A stretch of 64,000 bases of DNA from Mycobacterium sp. 155 (GTDB taxonomy: Bacteria > Actinomycetota > Actinomycetes > Mycobacteriales > Mycobacteriaceae), in assembly GCF_000373905.1 (NCBI RefSeq), contig NZ_KB892705.1, positions 4,228,478 through 4,292,477 on the forward strand, written 5' to 3'. This document shows positions 55,418 to 64,000 of the stretch, piece by piece. A program made the translations under genes and the position numbers. A model generated the notes under the pieces. It had not been told where the DNA came from, did not search any database, and saw only the letters and a list, made by a program, of their open reading frames with translations. The stretch's first letter is position 1; the number at the start of each line of letters is the position of its first letter.

Positions 55418-57343
55418 CCTCAATGGGAGCCGACGCCGGCCGACATCGACTCCGCGCAAGTCACGTTCTTCGCACGATTCGTGGCGGCGCGGGCAGGCCG
55501 CGAACTGGCCGATTACCACGATCTGTGGCAGTGGTCGGTCGATGAACCCGCAGACTTCTGGGGTGCGCTGTGGGACTACTTCGACCTCGGTGAGCGGCCC
55601 GCCGAGGTGCTCACAGGTGAGACGATGCCGGGGGCGCGCTGGTTCGGCGGGGCCCGGCTCAACTACGTCGACCAGATTCTCCGCAACGCCCGCACCGACC
55701 GTCCCGTGATCCTGACGGTCGCCGAGGGCGGTGCCGTCACCGAGCTGTCCTGGTCCGAATTGCTGGCGCGCACCGCGACTTTCGCGAACACCCTGCGCTC
55801 GCTGGGGGTGCTGCCGGGGGACCGGGTAGCCGGCTACCTGCCGAACATCGCCGAGGCCATCATCGCGTTTCTCGCCACCGCGAGCATCGGGGCGATCTGG
55901 AGTGCGTGCGGGCAGGACTACACCGCGAAGGCTGCGCTGGACCGGCTCGGCCAGCTGGAGCCGACGGTCCTGGTGACCGCGGACGGTTATCGGTTCGGCG
56001 GCAAGGACCACGACAAGTCCGCTGATATCGTCGCGCTGCGAGCCGGGCTGCCGACGCTCAAGGCGGCCGTGCTGGTCGCGCGGCTGGGTTCGGCCCGGAG
56101 TGACTGGGTCGATTGGGAGTCGGCTAGTGCGCCTGGCGACGCCGAGCTGGCCACCATCGCAGTCGATTTCGATCACCCACTGTGGATCCTGTACTCGTCC
56201 GGGACCACGGGGCTGCCCAAGGGTATCGTCCACGGGCACGGCGGCGTTCTGGTGGAGCACCTCAAAGCCGTTGCATTGCAGAGTAATATCGGCCGCGACG
56301 ACACGTTCTTCTGGTACACCAGCCCCAGCTGGATGATGTGGAACTTCCAGGTGGCCGGCTTGCTGGTGGGGGCCACCATTGTCTGTTACGACGGCAGCCC
56401 GACCTATCCGCAGGCCGACGCACTGTGGAGTATCGCGGCCACGATCGGTGCCACGGTTCTCGGCACCAGCCCCGGTTATGTGCTCGCCTGCGCGAAAGCC
56501 GGGTCGGTTCCCCGCAAGCAGCACGACCTGTCGGCGCTGCGAGCTGTCGGTATCACCGGCTCCTCGTTGCCGCCGTCGTCGGGACTGTGGCTGCGGGACA
56601 ACGTCGGTGAGCGAGTCCAAGTGAACTCGATCAGTGGCGGCACCGATGTGGTGTCGGCGTTCATCGGCGGCGTTCCGACCGTTCCGGTATGGCCGGGAGA
56701 GTTGTCTGCGCCGTTCCTCGGCGTCGCGCTCGACGCCTGGGACGAGGCGGGCAATCCCGTGCGCGGCGAGGTGGGCGAACTGGTGATCACCAAACCGATG
56801 CCGTCCATGCCACTCTTCTTTTGGAATGATTCCGACGGATCCCGTTATCGCGAAGCCTATTTCGAGATGTTCCCCGGTGTGTGGCGGCACGGCGACTGGA
56901 TCACCATCACAGATCACGGCAGCATCGTGGTGCACGGCCGCTCAGACTCGACTCTGAACCGGCACGGTATCCGGATGGGTAGTGCCGACATCTACCAGTC
57001 CGTCGAACGACTGCCGGAGATCGTCGAGGCCTTGGTGATCGGCGCCGAGCAACCCGACGGCGGCTATTGGATGCCGTTGTTCGTGGTGCTGGCCGACGGG
57101 GTCGAACTCACAGACGAGTTGCGTGACCGCATCAAGCAGACCATCCGCACCGAGGTGTCACCCCGCCACGTGCCCGACGAGATCATCGTCGCCCCAGGCG
57201 TTCCGCACACCCGGACCGGAAAGAAGCTCGAGGTGCCGATCAAGAAGCTGTTCCAGGGCGCCGATCCCGTCAAGGTCGTCGAGCGCAGCGCCGTGGACAA
57301 CCCGGATCTGCTGGATTGGTATGTCACGCAGCGTCGAACGTGA
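55406..57343 (+). CDS. Acetoacetyl-CoA synthetase
   Basis: Activates acetoacetate to acetoacetyl-CoA with ATP, completing ketone-body use after the dehydrogenase. A 645-residue ANL-family enzyme with an ACS-type N-terminal region (WQWSVDEPADFWGALWDYF), the P-loop YSSGTTGLPKGIVHG, and the C-terminal GRSDSTLNRHGIRMGSADIY and RTGKKLEVPIKK. I prefer the ATG at 55406, which has GAGGAG seven bases upstream. The ATG at 55379 (654 residues) overlaps the previous stop and is also possible. The 3' end overlaps the convergent DUF222 gene by 20 bases. Confidence 0.93.
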   Translation: MSTAPQWEPTPADIDSAQVTFFARFVAARAGRELADYHDLWQWSVDEPADFWGALWDYFDLGERPAEVLTGETMPGARWFGGARLNYVDQILRNARTDRPVILTVAEGGAVTELSWSELLARTATFANTLRSLGVLPGDRVAGYLPNIAEAIIAFLATASIGAIWSACGQDYTAKAALDRLGQLEPTVLVTADGYRFGGKDHDKSADIVALRAGLPTLKAAVLVARLGSARSDWVDWESASAPGDAELATIAVDFDHPLWILYSSGTTGLPKGIVHGHGGVLVEHLKAVALQSNIGRDDTFFWYTSPSWMMWNFQVAGLLVGATIVCYDGSPTYPQADALWSIAATIGATVLGTSPGYVLACAKAGSVPRKQHDLSALRAVGITGSSLPPSSGLWLRDNVGERVQVNSISGGTDVVSAFIGGVPTVPVWPGELSAPFLGVALDAWDEAGNPVRGEVGELVITKPMPSMPLFFWNDSDGSRYREAYFEMFPGVWRHGDWITITDHGSIVVHGRSDSTLNRHGIRMGSADIYQSVERLPEIVEALVIGAEQPDGGYWMPLFVVLADGVELTDELRDRIKQTIRTEVSPRHVPDEIIVAPGVPHTRTGKKLEVPIKKLFQGADPVKVVERSAVDNPDLLDWYVTQRRT

Positions 57344-58598
57344 CCACGTCGATACTCAATTGGCCCTCGATCACGCTCACCGTTCTCACCGGCGGTCCCG
57401 GTAGCGGCGGGGCGGTCGACCGGTAGACCGCCCCGGTCGGAGTCACGAACTCAGCGCCGTGCACGCCGTCGATCTCACTCGTGGTGACCGACCAGCCGGG
57501 TGCTTCCTTGGCGTAGTTGCACGCTTCGCACGCGCCGAGCCCATTGCGCGCGCTCGTCGGACCACCTTGGTGTTTCGGCACCGCATGGTCGTGATGGCGA
57601 ATCGGCGCATCGCAGTAGGGAGTCCGGCAGGTCTGGTCCCTCAGGTCGAGTAGTGCCGCCAAGCCTTTCGGGAAAAGTCGTGCTTGCGACTCCATCGCGA
57701 CCAACTGTCCGCTTCGGGGATGCCGATACAGGCGTCGCAGGGTCGCCTTCACCTGGGCGGCGGCGTCGCTGATCAAGGCACGCGCGAAACCCGCGGGGAC
57801 GGGCCCGTAGCCGCCGACCCATGCGGGGGCGTGGTCGTCACCGGCCAAGGTGGTATCCGCCATCACCAGGTTCAGCGCGATCGGCACAGGTTGTGCTGCC
57901 GGCCTGCCGGTAACCCGTTCGAACACTGTGTCCGCCATGATCTGTCCGCGTGAGCGTTCGTCGAATGTGGTGTCGGCGGCGCGCTTCAAGGCCGCATACA
58001 CCGCGACCCCCTGGTGGACCGGCAGCAGCACGGTCACGTACGTCATCGTGTCCGGTGCCGGCCTGATCGTCACACACCGGTCTTCGGCGGCCTTGGCCGA
58101 ACGCTCGACGACCGCAGCGACATCCAGATTCGCGGCGATCTTTTTGGCCTCGGCGGTGATCCGCGAATTACCCCAACCCTCCAGGCGGGACACGTCTGCG
58201 CATAGCTCGGCGTCCAACCGGCGTCGGTGTTCGATGCTCAGACAGGCCGATTCGCGCACGATCAGGGTGGCCCGCCATTCCGACAACGCGCCGCACTCCA
58301 AAGCTGCCAGGGTGTATGGCATTTCGTGGACGAGGGCCTGGGCCATGCCCAGATGGGTGCCGCCGCAGACGGGAGCATCGTGGCGTGCCAACGCCACCTC
58401 ACTGGCCAACCCGCGGCCCCGCCGCTTGGCCGGCACACCGGCGACAGCCTCGGCGGCGCGACGTTTGGCGGCCCACAACGCGGTTGCCCGCGCCTGCGCG
58501 GCGGCTGCGGCCGACTTCAGCCGTTCGAAGGTCTCGACCTGGGCGCGCAGCTCATTTTCGCTGGCGGCGAGATCGACTTCGAACAAACTTTCGAACAC
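57324..58598 (-). CDS. DUF222/HNH endonuclease domain protein (13E12 repeat family)
   Basis: A 424-residue protein with an N-terminal DUF222 helical domain and a C-terminal HNH-like motif (CRTPYCDAPIRHHDHAVP, then CEACNYAKEAPGW). It is of the family carried by the REP13E12 elements of M. tuberculosis and amplified in many actinobacteria. The role is unresolved: homing-like or mobile-element-associated nuclease. No inverted repeats or attachment sites were seen beside it. Its 3' end runs into the acetoacetyl-CoA synthetase gene. Confidence 0.88.
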   Translation of the reverse strand: MFESLFEVDLAASENELRAQVETFERLKSAAAAAQARATALWAAKRRAAEAVAGVPAKRRGRGLASEVALARHDAPVCGGTHLGMAQALVHEMPYTLAALECGALSEWRATLIVRESACLSIEHRRRLDAELCADVSRLEGWGNSRITAEAKKIAANLDVAAVVERSAKAAEDRCVTIRPAPDTMTYVTVLLPVHQGVAVYAALKRAADTTFDERSRGQIMADTVFERVTGRPAAQPVPIALNLVMADTTLAGDDHAPAWVGGYGPVPAGFARALISDAAAQVKATLRRLYRHPRSGQLVAMESQARLFPKGLAALLDLRDQTCRTPYCDAPIRHHDHAVPKHQGGPTSARNGLGACEACNYAKEAPGWSVTTSEIDGVHGAEFVTPTGAVYRSTAPPLPGPPVRTVSVIEGQLSIDVVTFDAA

Positions 58599-58636
58599 AA
58601 TTCGATGCTACTCGAGGCTGCCGACAACTTCTGGGC

Positions 58637-59791
58637 TCAGCTCCGCACCCACGGCCCGATCCGGCGCAGCGCCTCTTCGATGTCGCTTGTCGGTCCGGCG
58701 AACGACAGCCGGACGTAGGAACCGCCCCGGGTGGTGTCGAAGTCGATGCCGGGTGTGATCGCAACCCCGGTGTCGGCCAACAACTTTGAGCAGAAGAACA
58801 ACGAGTCGTCGGTGAGGTCGCTGACATCGGCGTACACGTAGAACGCGCCGTCGGTCGGTGCCAGCCGGTCGATCCCGATGGCGCGCAGTCCATCGAGGAG
58901 CAGCCCGCGATTGTCGGCGTAGTGGGCCAGTAGCCCGTCGGCCTCGGCGAGTGACTCGGGCGTGAACGCCGCCACCGCGGCATGTTGAGCGAGCGCGGGC
59001 GGGCAGATGTTGAGATTGCCGGTGAGGCAGTCCACCGCGCGGCGGAGTTCCTCGGGCACCAGCAGCCAGCCCAGCCGCCAGCCGGTCATCGCGAAGTACT
59101 TCGAAAAGCTGTTGACCACCACGGCATCTCGGGAGGTCTCCCAGGCGCAGCTGGTCGCGGGCGCATCGTCGTAGACCAGGCCGTGGTACACCTCGTCACT
59201 GATCAGCCGCACGCCCGAGTCCTCGCACCACGTGGCGATCGCGGCGAGCTCAGCGGGTGCGATAACGGTCCCCGTAGGATTCGCGGGGCTGGCCACGATC
59301 ACACCGGCGACCGCCGGATCCAACTCTTCGAGCATGGAAACCGTGGGCTGGAACCGGGTCTCCGGGCCGCACGGAATCTCGACGACTTCGCAGCCGAGCG
59401 CGGTGAGGATGTTGCGGTAACACGGGTACCCGGGGCTGGCGATCGCCACCCGATCCCCGACGTCGAAACACGCGAGGAACGTCAGCAGGAATCCGCCGGA
59501 CGATCCGGTGGTGAGCACGACGTCGTCGACGCCGAGGTCGAGGCCGTACTTGCGGTACGACGCGGCGATCTGGGCACGCAATTCCGGGATCCCCAGCGCG
59601 ACGGTGTAGCCCAGCCGGTTGCCATGGATCGCCGCAACAGCGGCCTCGCGCACCGCGGTCGGCGGCCCCGCGCTGGGCTGACCGGCCGACAGGTTGACCA
59701 GGTCACCATGGGTGCGCTGACGTTCGGCGGCGGCCAGCCACACGTCCATCACGTGGAACGGCGGGATACCTGCGCGCAATGAGACATCCAT
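58637..59791 (-). CDS. aspB: Class I/II PLP-dependent aminotransferase (AspB-like)
   Basis: A 384-residue aminotransferase very close to Rv3565. Motifs: [10 protein letters not shown] near residue 36, [30 protein letters not shown] and the PLP lysine in [17 protein letters not shown]. The amino donor and acceptor are not defined by sequence; aspartate transaminase activity is by annotation only. In M. tuberculosis it lies near the cholesterol ring-degradation genes that are absent here. Confidence 0.92.
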   Translation of the reverse strand: MDVSLRAGIPPFHVMDVWLAAAERQRTHGDLVNLSAGQPSAGPPTAVREAAVAAIHGNRLGYTVALGIPELRAQIAASYRKYGLDLGVDDVVLTTGSSGGFLLTFLACFDVGDRVAIASPGYPCYRNILTALGCEVVEIPCGPETRFQPTVSMLEELDPAVAGVIVASPANPTGTVIAPAELAAIATWCEDSGVRLISDEVYHGLVYDDAPATSCAWETSRDAVVVNSFSKYFAMTGWRLGWLLVPEELRRAVDCLTGNLNICPPALAQHAAVAAFTPESLAEADGLLAHYADNRGLLLDGLRAIGIDRLAPTDGAFYVYADVSDLTDDSLFFCSKLLADTGVAITPGIDFDTTRGGSYVRLSFAGPTSDIEEALRRIGPWVRS

Positions 59792-59891
59792 CTCAGCCAG
59801 GCTAGAACATCGCCATCGTCGAGCGCCTCTGGTCCCACCGCCTGGTGCCCGACATCTGCTGAGGGCTCGGTCGGACCCTAAGGTTCAAGGC

Positions 59892-60854
59892 ATGAGTGAC
59901 TCCGGCGACGAAAGTTTTCTGACCGTCGTCGTCGCGCTCGGCGCCAACGCATTGATCGCCGTCGCCAAGACCCTGGCCGCGGTGGTCACCGGGAGCGCTT
60001 CGATGCTGGCAGAGTCCGCTCACTCGTGGGCGGATACCGGCAACGAAGTGTTTTTGCTGATCGGCACCCGCAAGTCGAACAAACCTGCCGACGCCGAACA
60101 CCGGCTCGGTTACGGCAGGGCCGGCTACATCTGGTCGATGTTCGCGGCCTTCGGGTTGTTCACCGTGGGTGCCGTGGTGTCGATCTGGCACGGGATCCAG
60201 TCGCTGAGCGAGGAAGCCGCGGCCACGTCGTACGGCTGGGCGTACGCGGTGCTGGCGGTGTCCTTCGTATTGGAGGGAACCTCGTTCCTGCAGGCGCTTT
60301 CACAGACCCGCTCGGGCGCGGTGCAGCGGCGGATCCATCCGCTGCGCTACATTCGGGTGACATCCAACCCCATGCTGCGCGCGGTCTTCGCCGAGGATCT
60401 GTCGGCCCTGATCGGCATCGTGATCGCGACGAGCGGCATCCTGGCCCATCAGCTCACGGGGAATGCGCTGTGGGACGCGATCGGCTCCATCCTGGTCGGT
60501 CTGCTGCTCGGCTGCGTCGCACTGTTCCTCATCGGACGCAACATGGACTTCCTCACCGGCGAGGCGGTCACCCCACTTGCCCGCAACAATGTGCTGCGTG
60601 CGCTGCGGGACCATCGCGACGTCGAACGGATCAGCTACCTGCATATGGAGTGGGTCGGTGCTGATCGCATCTACCTTGTCGCCGCGGTCGACCTGGTCGG
60701 TGACGCCGCCGAATCCAATGTTGCCGCTCGGCTCAGCACCATCGTCGACGCGCTGCAGGCCCGCCCGGAGATCGTGCGGGCAGTGCTGACCCTCACCCGG
60801 CCGGGCGACACCACTGACCTGCTGCCCGGTGAGCTGCCTGACTGGTACCGCTGA
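59892..60854 (+). CDS. Cation diffusion facilitator, ZnT9-like
   Basis: A 320-residue CDF transporter with six predicted helices and a C-terminal cytoplasmic domain. Helix 2 carries [13 protein letters not shown]; helix 5 has EDLSA in place of the usual HxxxD, so the transport site differs from zinc exporters such as YiiP and resembles the SLC30A9 subfamily. The metal is therefore uncertain. It is divergent from aspB across 100 bases with no Zur-like site. Confidence 0.88.
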   Translation: MSDSGDESFLTVVVALGANALIAVAKTLAAVVTGSASMLAESAHSWADTGNEVFLLIGTRKSNKPADAEHRLGYGRAGYIWSMFAAFGLFTVGAVVSIWHGIQSLSEEAAATSYGWAYAVLAVSFVLEGTSFLQALSQTRSGAVQRRIHPLRYIRVTSNPMLRAVFAEDLSALIGIVIATSGILAHQLTGNALWDAIGSILVGLLLGCVALFLIGRNMDFLTGEAVTPLARNNVLRALRDHRDVERISYLHMEWVGADRIYLVAAVDLVGDAAESNVAARLSTIVDALQARPEIVRAVLTLTRPGDTTDLLPGELPDWYR

Positions 60855-60872
60855 GTCAGGTTGAATTGGGGT

Positions 60873-61325
60873 GTGGCCGAAACCAATCCTCAGATCGTCA
60901 GCGCCAGCCGGGAGATCGCTGCCCCGGCGGCGACCATCTTCGAACTGATCGCCGACCCCGCCCAACAACCACGCTGGGACGGCAACGACAACCTGGTGCA
61001 GGCCGAGGCCGGGCAGCGGGTGCATGCGGTAGGGGACGTGTTCACCATGACCCTCACGACGGGCGGTGTGCGCGAGAACCACATCGTGGAATTCGAGGAG
61101 GGTCGACGGATCGCGTGGCGGCCGTCGGAGGTCGGCGCCGAGCCGCCGGGGCACCTGTGGCGCTGGGAACTCACGCCGCTTGACGACGGGCATACCAACG
61201 TCACCCACACTTACGACTGGACAGCGCTGACCGACCAGAAGCGGTTGGTGCGGGCCCGCGCCACCACGGCGGACAAGCTGCTGGGCTCGATCGACCGGCT
61301 CGCCGCCATCGCCGCGGAGGGCTAG
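60873..61325 (+). CDS. SRPBCC family protein
   Basis: A 150-residue START-like (polyketide cyclase/dehydrase) domain protein: SREIAAPAATIFELIADPAQQPRWDG at the start, with a central beta sheet and the long C-terminal helix LVRARATTADKLLGSIDRLAAIAAE. It probably binds a hydrophobic ligand; no catalytic residues are evident. The GTG at 60873 was chosen over a TTG at 60861. Its TAG overlaps that of the convergent ATPase in CTAG. Confidence 0.85.
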   Translation: MAETNPQIVSASREIAAPAATIFELIADPAQQPRWDGNDNLVQAEAGQRVHAVGDVFTMTLTTGGVRENHIVEFEEGRRIAWRPSEVGAEPPGHLWRWELTPLDDGHTNVTHTYDWTALTDQKRLVRARATTADKLLGSIDRLAAIAAEG

Positions 61326-63523
61326 CGCCCGGCTGCGAATTCCCGCAGCGACTCCACCTGCCCGGCATCCAATGACGGGCGAACGGTTTCGCGGGCCGCC
61401 GCGACGTCCGCGGCGGTGACGTCGGCTGCGTCGATCGAGCGTCGCATCGCCGTCAGCGCCGCCTCCCGCAGCAGCGCCGAGCAGTCGGCGGCACTGTAAC
61501 CGTCCAACTCGGTGGCGAGCGCGTCCAGATCGACGTCGGTGGCCAGCGGAATGGATCTGCCTGCGGTACGCAGGATTTCGCGGCGGGCATCGACGTCGGG
61601 CGGTTCGACGAATACCAGCCGCTCGAGCCGGCCCGGCCGCAGCAATGCGGGGTCGATGAGGTCGGGCCGGTTGGTCGCACCGAGCACGATGACGTCGCGC
61701 AGTGGATCGATACCGTCGAGCTCGGTCAGTAGCGCGGCCACCACGCGGTCGGTCACTCCGGAATCCACACTCTGTCCCCGCCGTGGTGCCAGCGCGTCGA
61801 TCTCGTCGAGGAACACCAGCGACGGCGCAGAATTGCGGGCCCGGGCGAACAGTTCGCGGACGGCCTTCTCCGACGAGCCGACCCATTTGTCCATCAGCTC
61901 AGCACCTTTGACGGCATGCACCGATAGCCGGCCCGAGCTGGCCAGTGCCCGCACCAAAAACGTCTTGCCGCAGCCCGGCGGGCCGTACAGGAGTACGCCG
62001 CGCGGCGGCTGCACACCCAGCCGCGCGAAGGTGTCGGGATGCTGCAGCGGCCACAGCACCGCTTCGGTCAGGGCCTGTTTGGTTTCGACCATGTCGCCGA
62101 CGTCGTCGAGGGCGATCGATCCGACCGAGACCTCCTCGGACGCCGACCGTGACAACGGCCGGATCACCGTGAGCGCCCCAGCCAGATCCTCTTGTCCCAG
62201 CACCGGTTCCGCGCCGTCCGCGCTGGCCCGTGCCGCGGCCCGCAGTGCCCCCTCACGCACCACGGCGGCCAGGTCGGCGACCACGAAACCCGGTGTGCGG
62301 TCGGCGATCTCGTCGAGATTCAAATCGGCGGACGGCACGCCGCGCAGCAGCACCTCCAGCAGGGCCTTGCGGGTCGCGGCGTCGGGCAGGCTCAACCCGA
62401 GCTCACGGTCGCACAGGTCGGGTTCGCGCAACCGCGGGTCGACGGACTCCGGCCGGGCCGAGGTGGCGATGAACGCCACCCCGCGGGTGGCCACGGCGTT
62501 GCGCAGCTCGGTGAGGATCAGGGTGGCCACCGGATCGGCCGGCCGATCGGTGCTGGCCGGCAGCAACGCGTCGACGTCGGTGATCAACAGCACGCCGCCG
62601 CCGTCGCGCACGGCCTGCACCGCGGCCGCCACGCGCTTGAGCCGGTCCTCGGCGTGCAGCGCACCAACCTCGGGTCCGTCCAACTCGACCAGCCGCCGGG
62701 ATACGCACACCACTCGGACCATGGTGGCTTTGCCGACCCCGGCGGGTCCGGACACCAGGACACCGAGATTGGCCGTGGCGCCCAGGGTTTCGAGCAGCTT
62801 GGGTTCATCGAGAGAAAGCTTGAGCCACTCGGCCAGCTTGGCCGCCTGGATGTGCTTGCCCTTCAGGTCGTCGAAGCTGACCGCCGCTTTGCCCTGCGCG
62901 GGGCTGACGGTGTGCCGGCCTGCCGACTCGGGGGCCGCTGTGGCACCGCCAACCGGCGCCGTGGCGAGCCCATCACCCCACGACACCACTGAATTCGGTT
63001 GCACGCTCACCGGTCCGGAAGGGTCCACCCCGGTCACAGTCAGCAGTTCGGAGGTCCAGGTGATGCCCACCGAGGAGGCCAGCGCGCCGGTGGCTGCCGA
63101 CGTCGACGTGCCAGGACCGAGGTCGCGGGGCAACAGCGACACCGTGTCACCGACCGTCATCACCTTGCCCAGCAAGGCCATCCGCAGGGTGGCCGACGAG
63201 ATCGACTGGGTGGCCAGCTTCGACCCGGACACCGTCACCGAGCGGGCCCCGTACACCGTCACCGGGGACACCATCACGGTGGCGTCTTCGCGCAGCCCGG
63301 CGTTGGACAGCGTGACGTCGTCGAGCAGCGCGGTGCCGGTTGGGGTGCCGACCGGGGCGATCCCGGCCACCGCCGCGGTGGTGCGCGAACCGGTCAGCGA
63401 TACCGCGTCCCACTCGCGCAGTCCGAGCGCGGCAAGGACTTCGGGGTGTAACCGCACCACGCCGCGGCGGGCGTCGAGCGCGGAGGTGTTCAGCCGGGCG
63501 GTCAGCTGTAGGTGGCTGGTCAC
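61322..63523 (-). CDS. Cdc48/p97-like double AAA ATPase (Rv0435c-like)
   Basis: A 733-residue tandem AAA protein. An N-terminal double-psi barrel-like domain (about residues 1-180) resembles Cdc48-N. D1 has an altered nucleotide site: GPAGVGKAT near residue 258 and LLITDVDALL instead of the DE Walker B. D2 is canonical: GPPGCGKTF, LVFLDEIDAL and arginine-finger region. Expected to unfold or extract proteins; mycobacterial substrates are unknown. The GTG at 63523 overlaps the pssA stop (GTGA); longer frames upstream are not coding. Confidence 0.9.
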   Translation of the reverse strand: MTSHLQLTARLNTSALDARRGVVRLHPEVLAALGLREWDAVSLTGSRTTAAVAGIAPVGTPTGTALLDDVTLSNAGLREDATVMVSPVTVYGARSVTVSGSKLATQSISSATLRMALLGKVMTVGDTVSLLPRDLGPGTSTSAATGALASSVGITWTSELLTVTGVDPSGPVSVQPNSVVSWGDGLATAPVGGATAAPESAGRHTVSPAQGKAAVSFDDLKGKHIQAAKLAEWLKLSLDEPKLLETLGATANLGVLVSGPAGVGKATMVRVVCVSRRLVELDGPEVGALHAEDRLKRVAAAVQAVRDGGGVLLITDVDALLPASTDRPADPVATLILTELRNAVATRGVAFIATSARPESVDPRLREPDLCDRELGLSLPDAATRKALLEVLLRGVPSADLNLDEIADRTPGFVVADLAAVVREGALRAAARASADGAEPVLGQEDLAGALTVIRPLSRSASEEVSVGSIALDDVGDMVETKQALTEAVLWPLQHPDTFARLGVQPPRGVLLYGPPGCGKTFLVRALASSGRLSVHAVKGAELMDKWVGSSEKAVRELFARARNSAPSLVFLDEIDALAPRRGQSVDSGVTDRVVAALLTELDGIDPLRDVIVLGATNRPDLIDPALLRPGRLERLVFVEPPDVDARREILRTAGRSIPLATDVDLDALATELDGYSAADCSALLREAALTAMRRSIDAADVTAADVAAARETVRPSLDAGQVESLREFAAGR

Positions 63524-64000
63524 CTCGGGGGCTTCCGCAGCCCTAGACGTGCCATCGAGCGCCGGTGCGGTTGGGCCCGGCGGATGGCCCGCCGCTGAGC
63601 GCGGCGCTGCCGAGGCTTGTCGTCCCATGATTCCGGATGGGCGGCCACCCAGTGTTTGGTGCGTACCGCAAACGGGATGTGGATCACGTAAGCCACGATG
63701 ATCACCAGGATCACGATGTAGCCGTAGAACACCGAGGCCGCCACCCCGATCGCCACCAGTACCAGCAACGGCGCGACCATGTTCGGCGGCACCGTGAAGG
63801 TGTGCACCTTGCGCATCGGAATGCGACTCACGACCAGCAGTGAGACGCCGATCATCCAGACGATCACCACCCACTCCGCGGCGACGCTGTCCCACCAGGC
63901 GCCCGGGAACTGCATCTTGGCCGCCAGCGGGCCGATCGCGCCGATCGCGCCGGCCGGGGCGGGCATGCCGACGAAGTACTCCTTTTCATAGGCGGGCTGG
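63520..64000 (-). CDS. pssA: CDP-diacylglycerol-serine O-phosphatidyltransferase, C-terminal part
   Basis: The 3' portion (about 160 residues) of pssA, cut by the window edge. It reads YFVGMPAPAG, three hydrophobic segments and the basic tail WDDKPRQRRAQRRAIRRAQ ending SMARLGLRKPPR, matching the Rv0436c C-terminus. The enzyme makes phosphatidylserine, precursor of phosphatidylethanolamine. The catalytic CDP-alcohol phosphotransferase motif lies outside the window. Its stop overlaps the AAA ATPase start, the same order as Rv0436c-Rv0435c. Confidence 0.9.
   Translation of the reverse strand, partial: QPAYEKEYFVGMPAPAGAIGAIGPLAAKMQFPGAWWDSVAAEWVVIVWMIGVSLLVVSRIPMRKVHTFTVPPNMVAPLLVLVAIGVAASVFYGYIVILVIIVAYVIHIPFAVRTKHWVAAHPESWDDKPRQRRAQRRAIRRAQPHRRSMARLGLRKPPR

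Noticed and set aside
54548..56935. Antisense open frame of 795 codons opposite the ketone-body genes
   Set aside because: Mirror frame of three well-supported genes; no domain similarity.

Overview
The window is chromosomal DNA of a mycobacterium, most likely a fast grower (Mycolicibacterium type). It is GC-rich, uses many GTG starts and TGATG/ATGA junctions, and carries diagnostic genes: lsr2, clpC1, carD, mhuD, disA, lpqE, lpqF, kstR, the PacL1-CtpC metal pump and the cysteine-free ribosomal protein set. From kstR back to folP the order is close to what I recall of the Rv3574-Rv3608c stretch of M. tuberculosis, read in the opposite direction. aspB follows later, and the right end jumps to the Rv0435c/pssA neighbourhood. 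No tRNA, rRNA, CRISPR, prophage or complete insertion sequence was seen. Species identity cannot be settled by eye.

Layout. 1-8.5 kb: a tight folate/pantothenate/CoA operon (folP-folB-folK-DUF3180-DUF6779-DUF2520-panC-panD-coaX-lysS). 8.5-12.1 kb: lsr2, clpC1 and a YbjQ-like gene, separated by strong hairpin terminators. 12.1-13.9 kb: a cobalamin riboswitch ahead of cbtB-cbtA and an atypical histidine phosphatase. 13.9-21.2 kb: lpqF, mhuD, a hydrolase, a GlxA-type regulator with clustered half-sites, a lipoprotein DD-carboxypeptidase, mutY and a beta-carbonic anhydrase. 21.2-29.5 kb: a membrane protein, disA-radA, lpqE, then carD-ispD-ispF-cysS-rlmB. 

29.5-42.1 kb is a zinc island. A bidirectional Zur box controls the cysteine-free ribosomal proteins (L31, L28, L33, S14, S18) and the Mrf-like CobW protein with a destroyed P-loop. 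A second Zur box lies between a membrane permease pair and the zinc efflux pair pacL1-ctpC. A third lies between a canonical CobW GTPase and znuACB. Together these cover zinc import, zinc allocation, zinc-sparing ribosome remodelling and zinc export. pxpA and an ArsB-type permease sit at the edges.

42.1-46.5 kb: a LacI regulator, otsB, kstR with a perfect KstR operator far upstream, and a secreted GjpA-like protein behind IdeR-type iron boxes. 46.7-57.3 kb is accessory metabolism. One operon runs DeoR-APC permease-FGGY kinase-GlpA-like dehydrogenase-FAD oxidoreductase; the kinase has lost a key glycerol-binding arginine. A divergent ketone-body cassette follows (MHS transporter, 3-hydroxybutyrate dehydrogenase, acetoacetyl-CoA synthetase). 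57.3-64 kb: a DUF222/HNH protein, aspB, a ZnT9-like transporter, an SRPBCC protein, a double-AAA ATPase and the 3' part of pssA.

A short repeat carrying an embedded ribosome binding site recurs at three places: in frame at the end of folB, in frame and inverted inside ispD, and at the start of the acetoacetyl-CoA synthetase gene.
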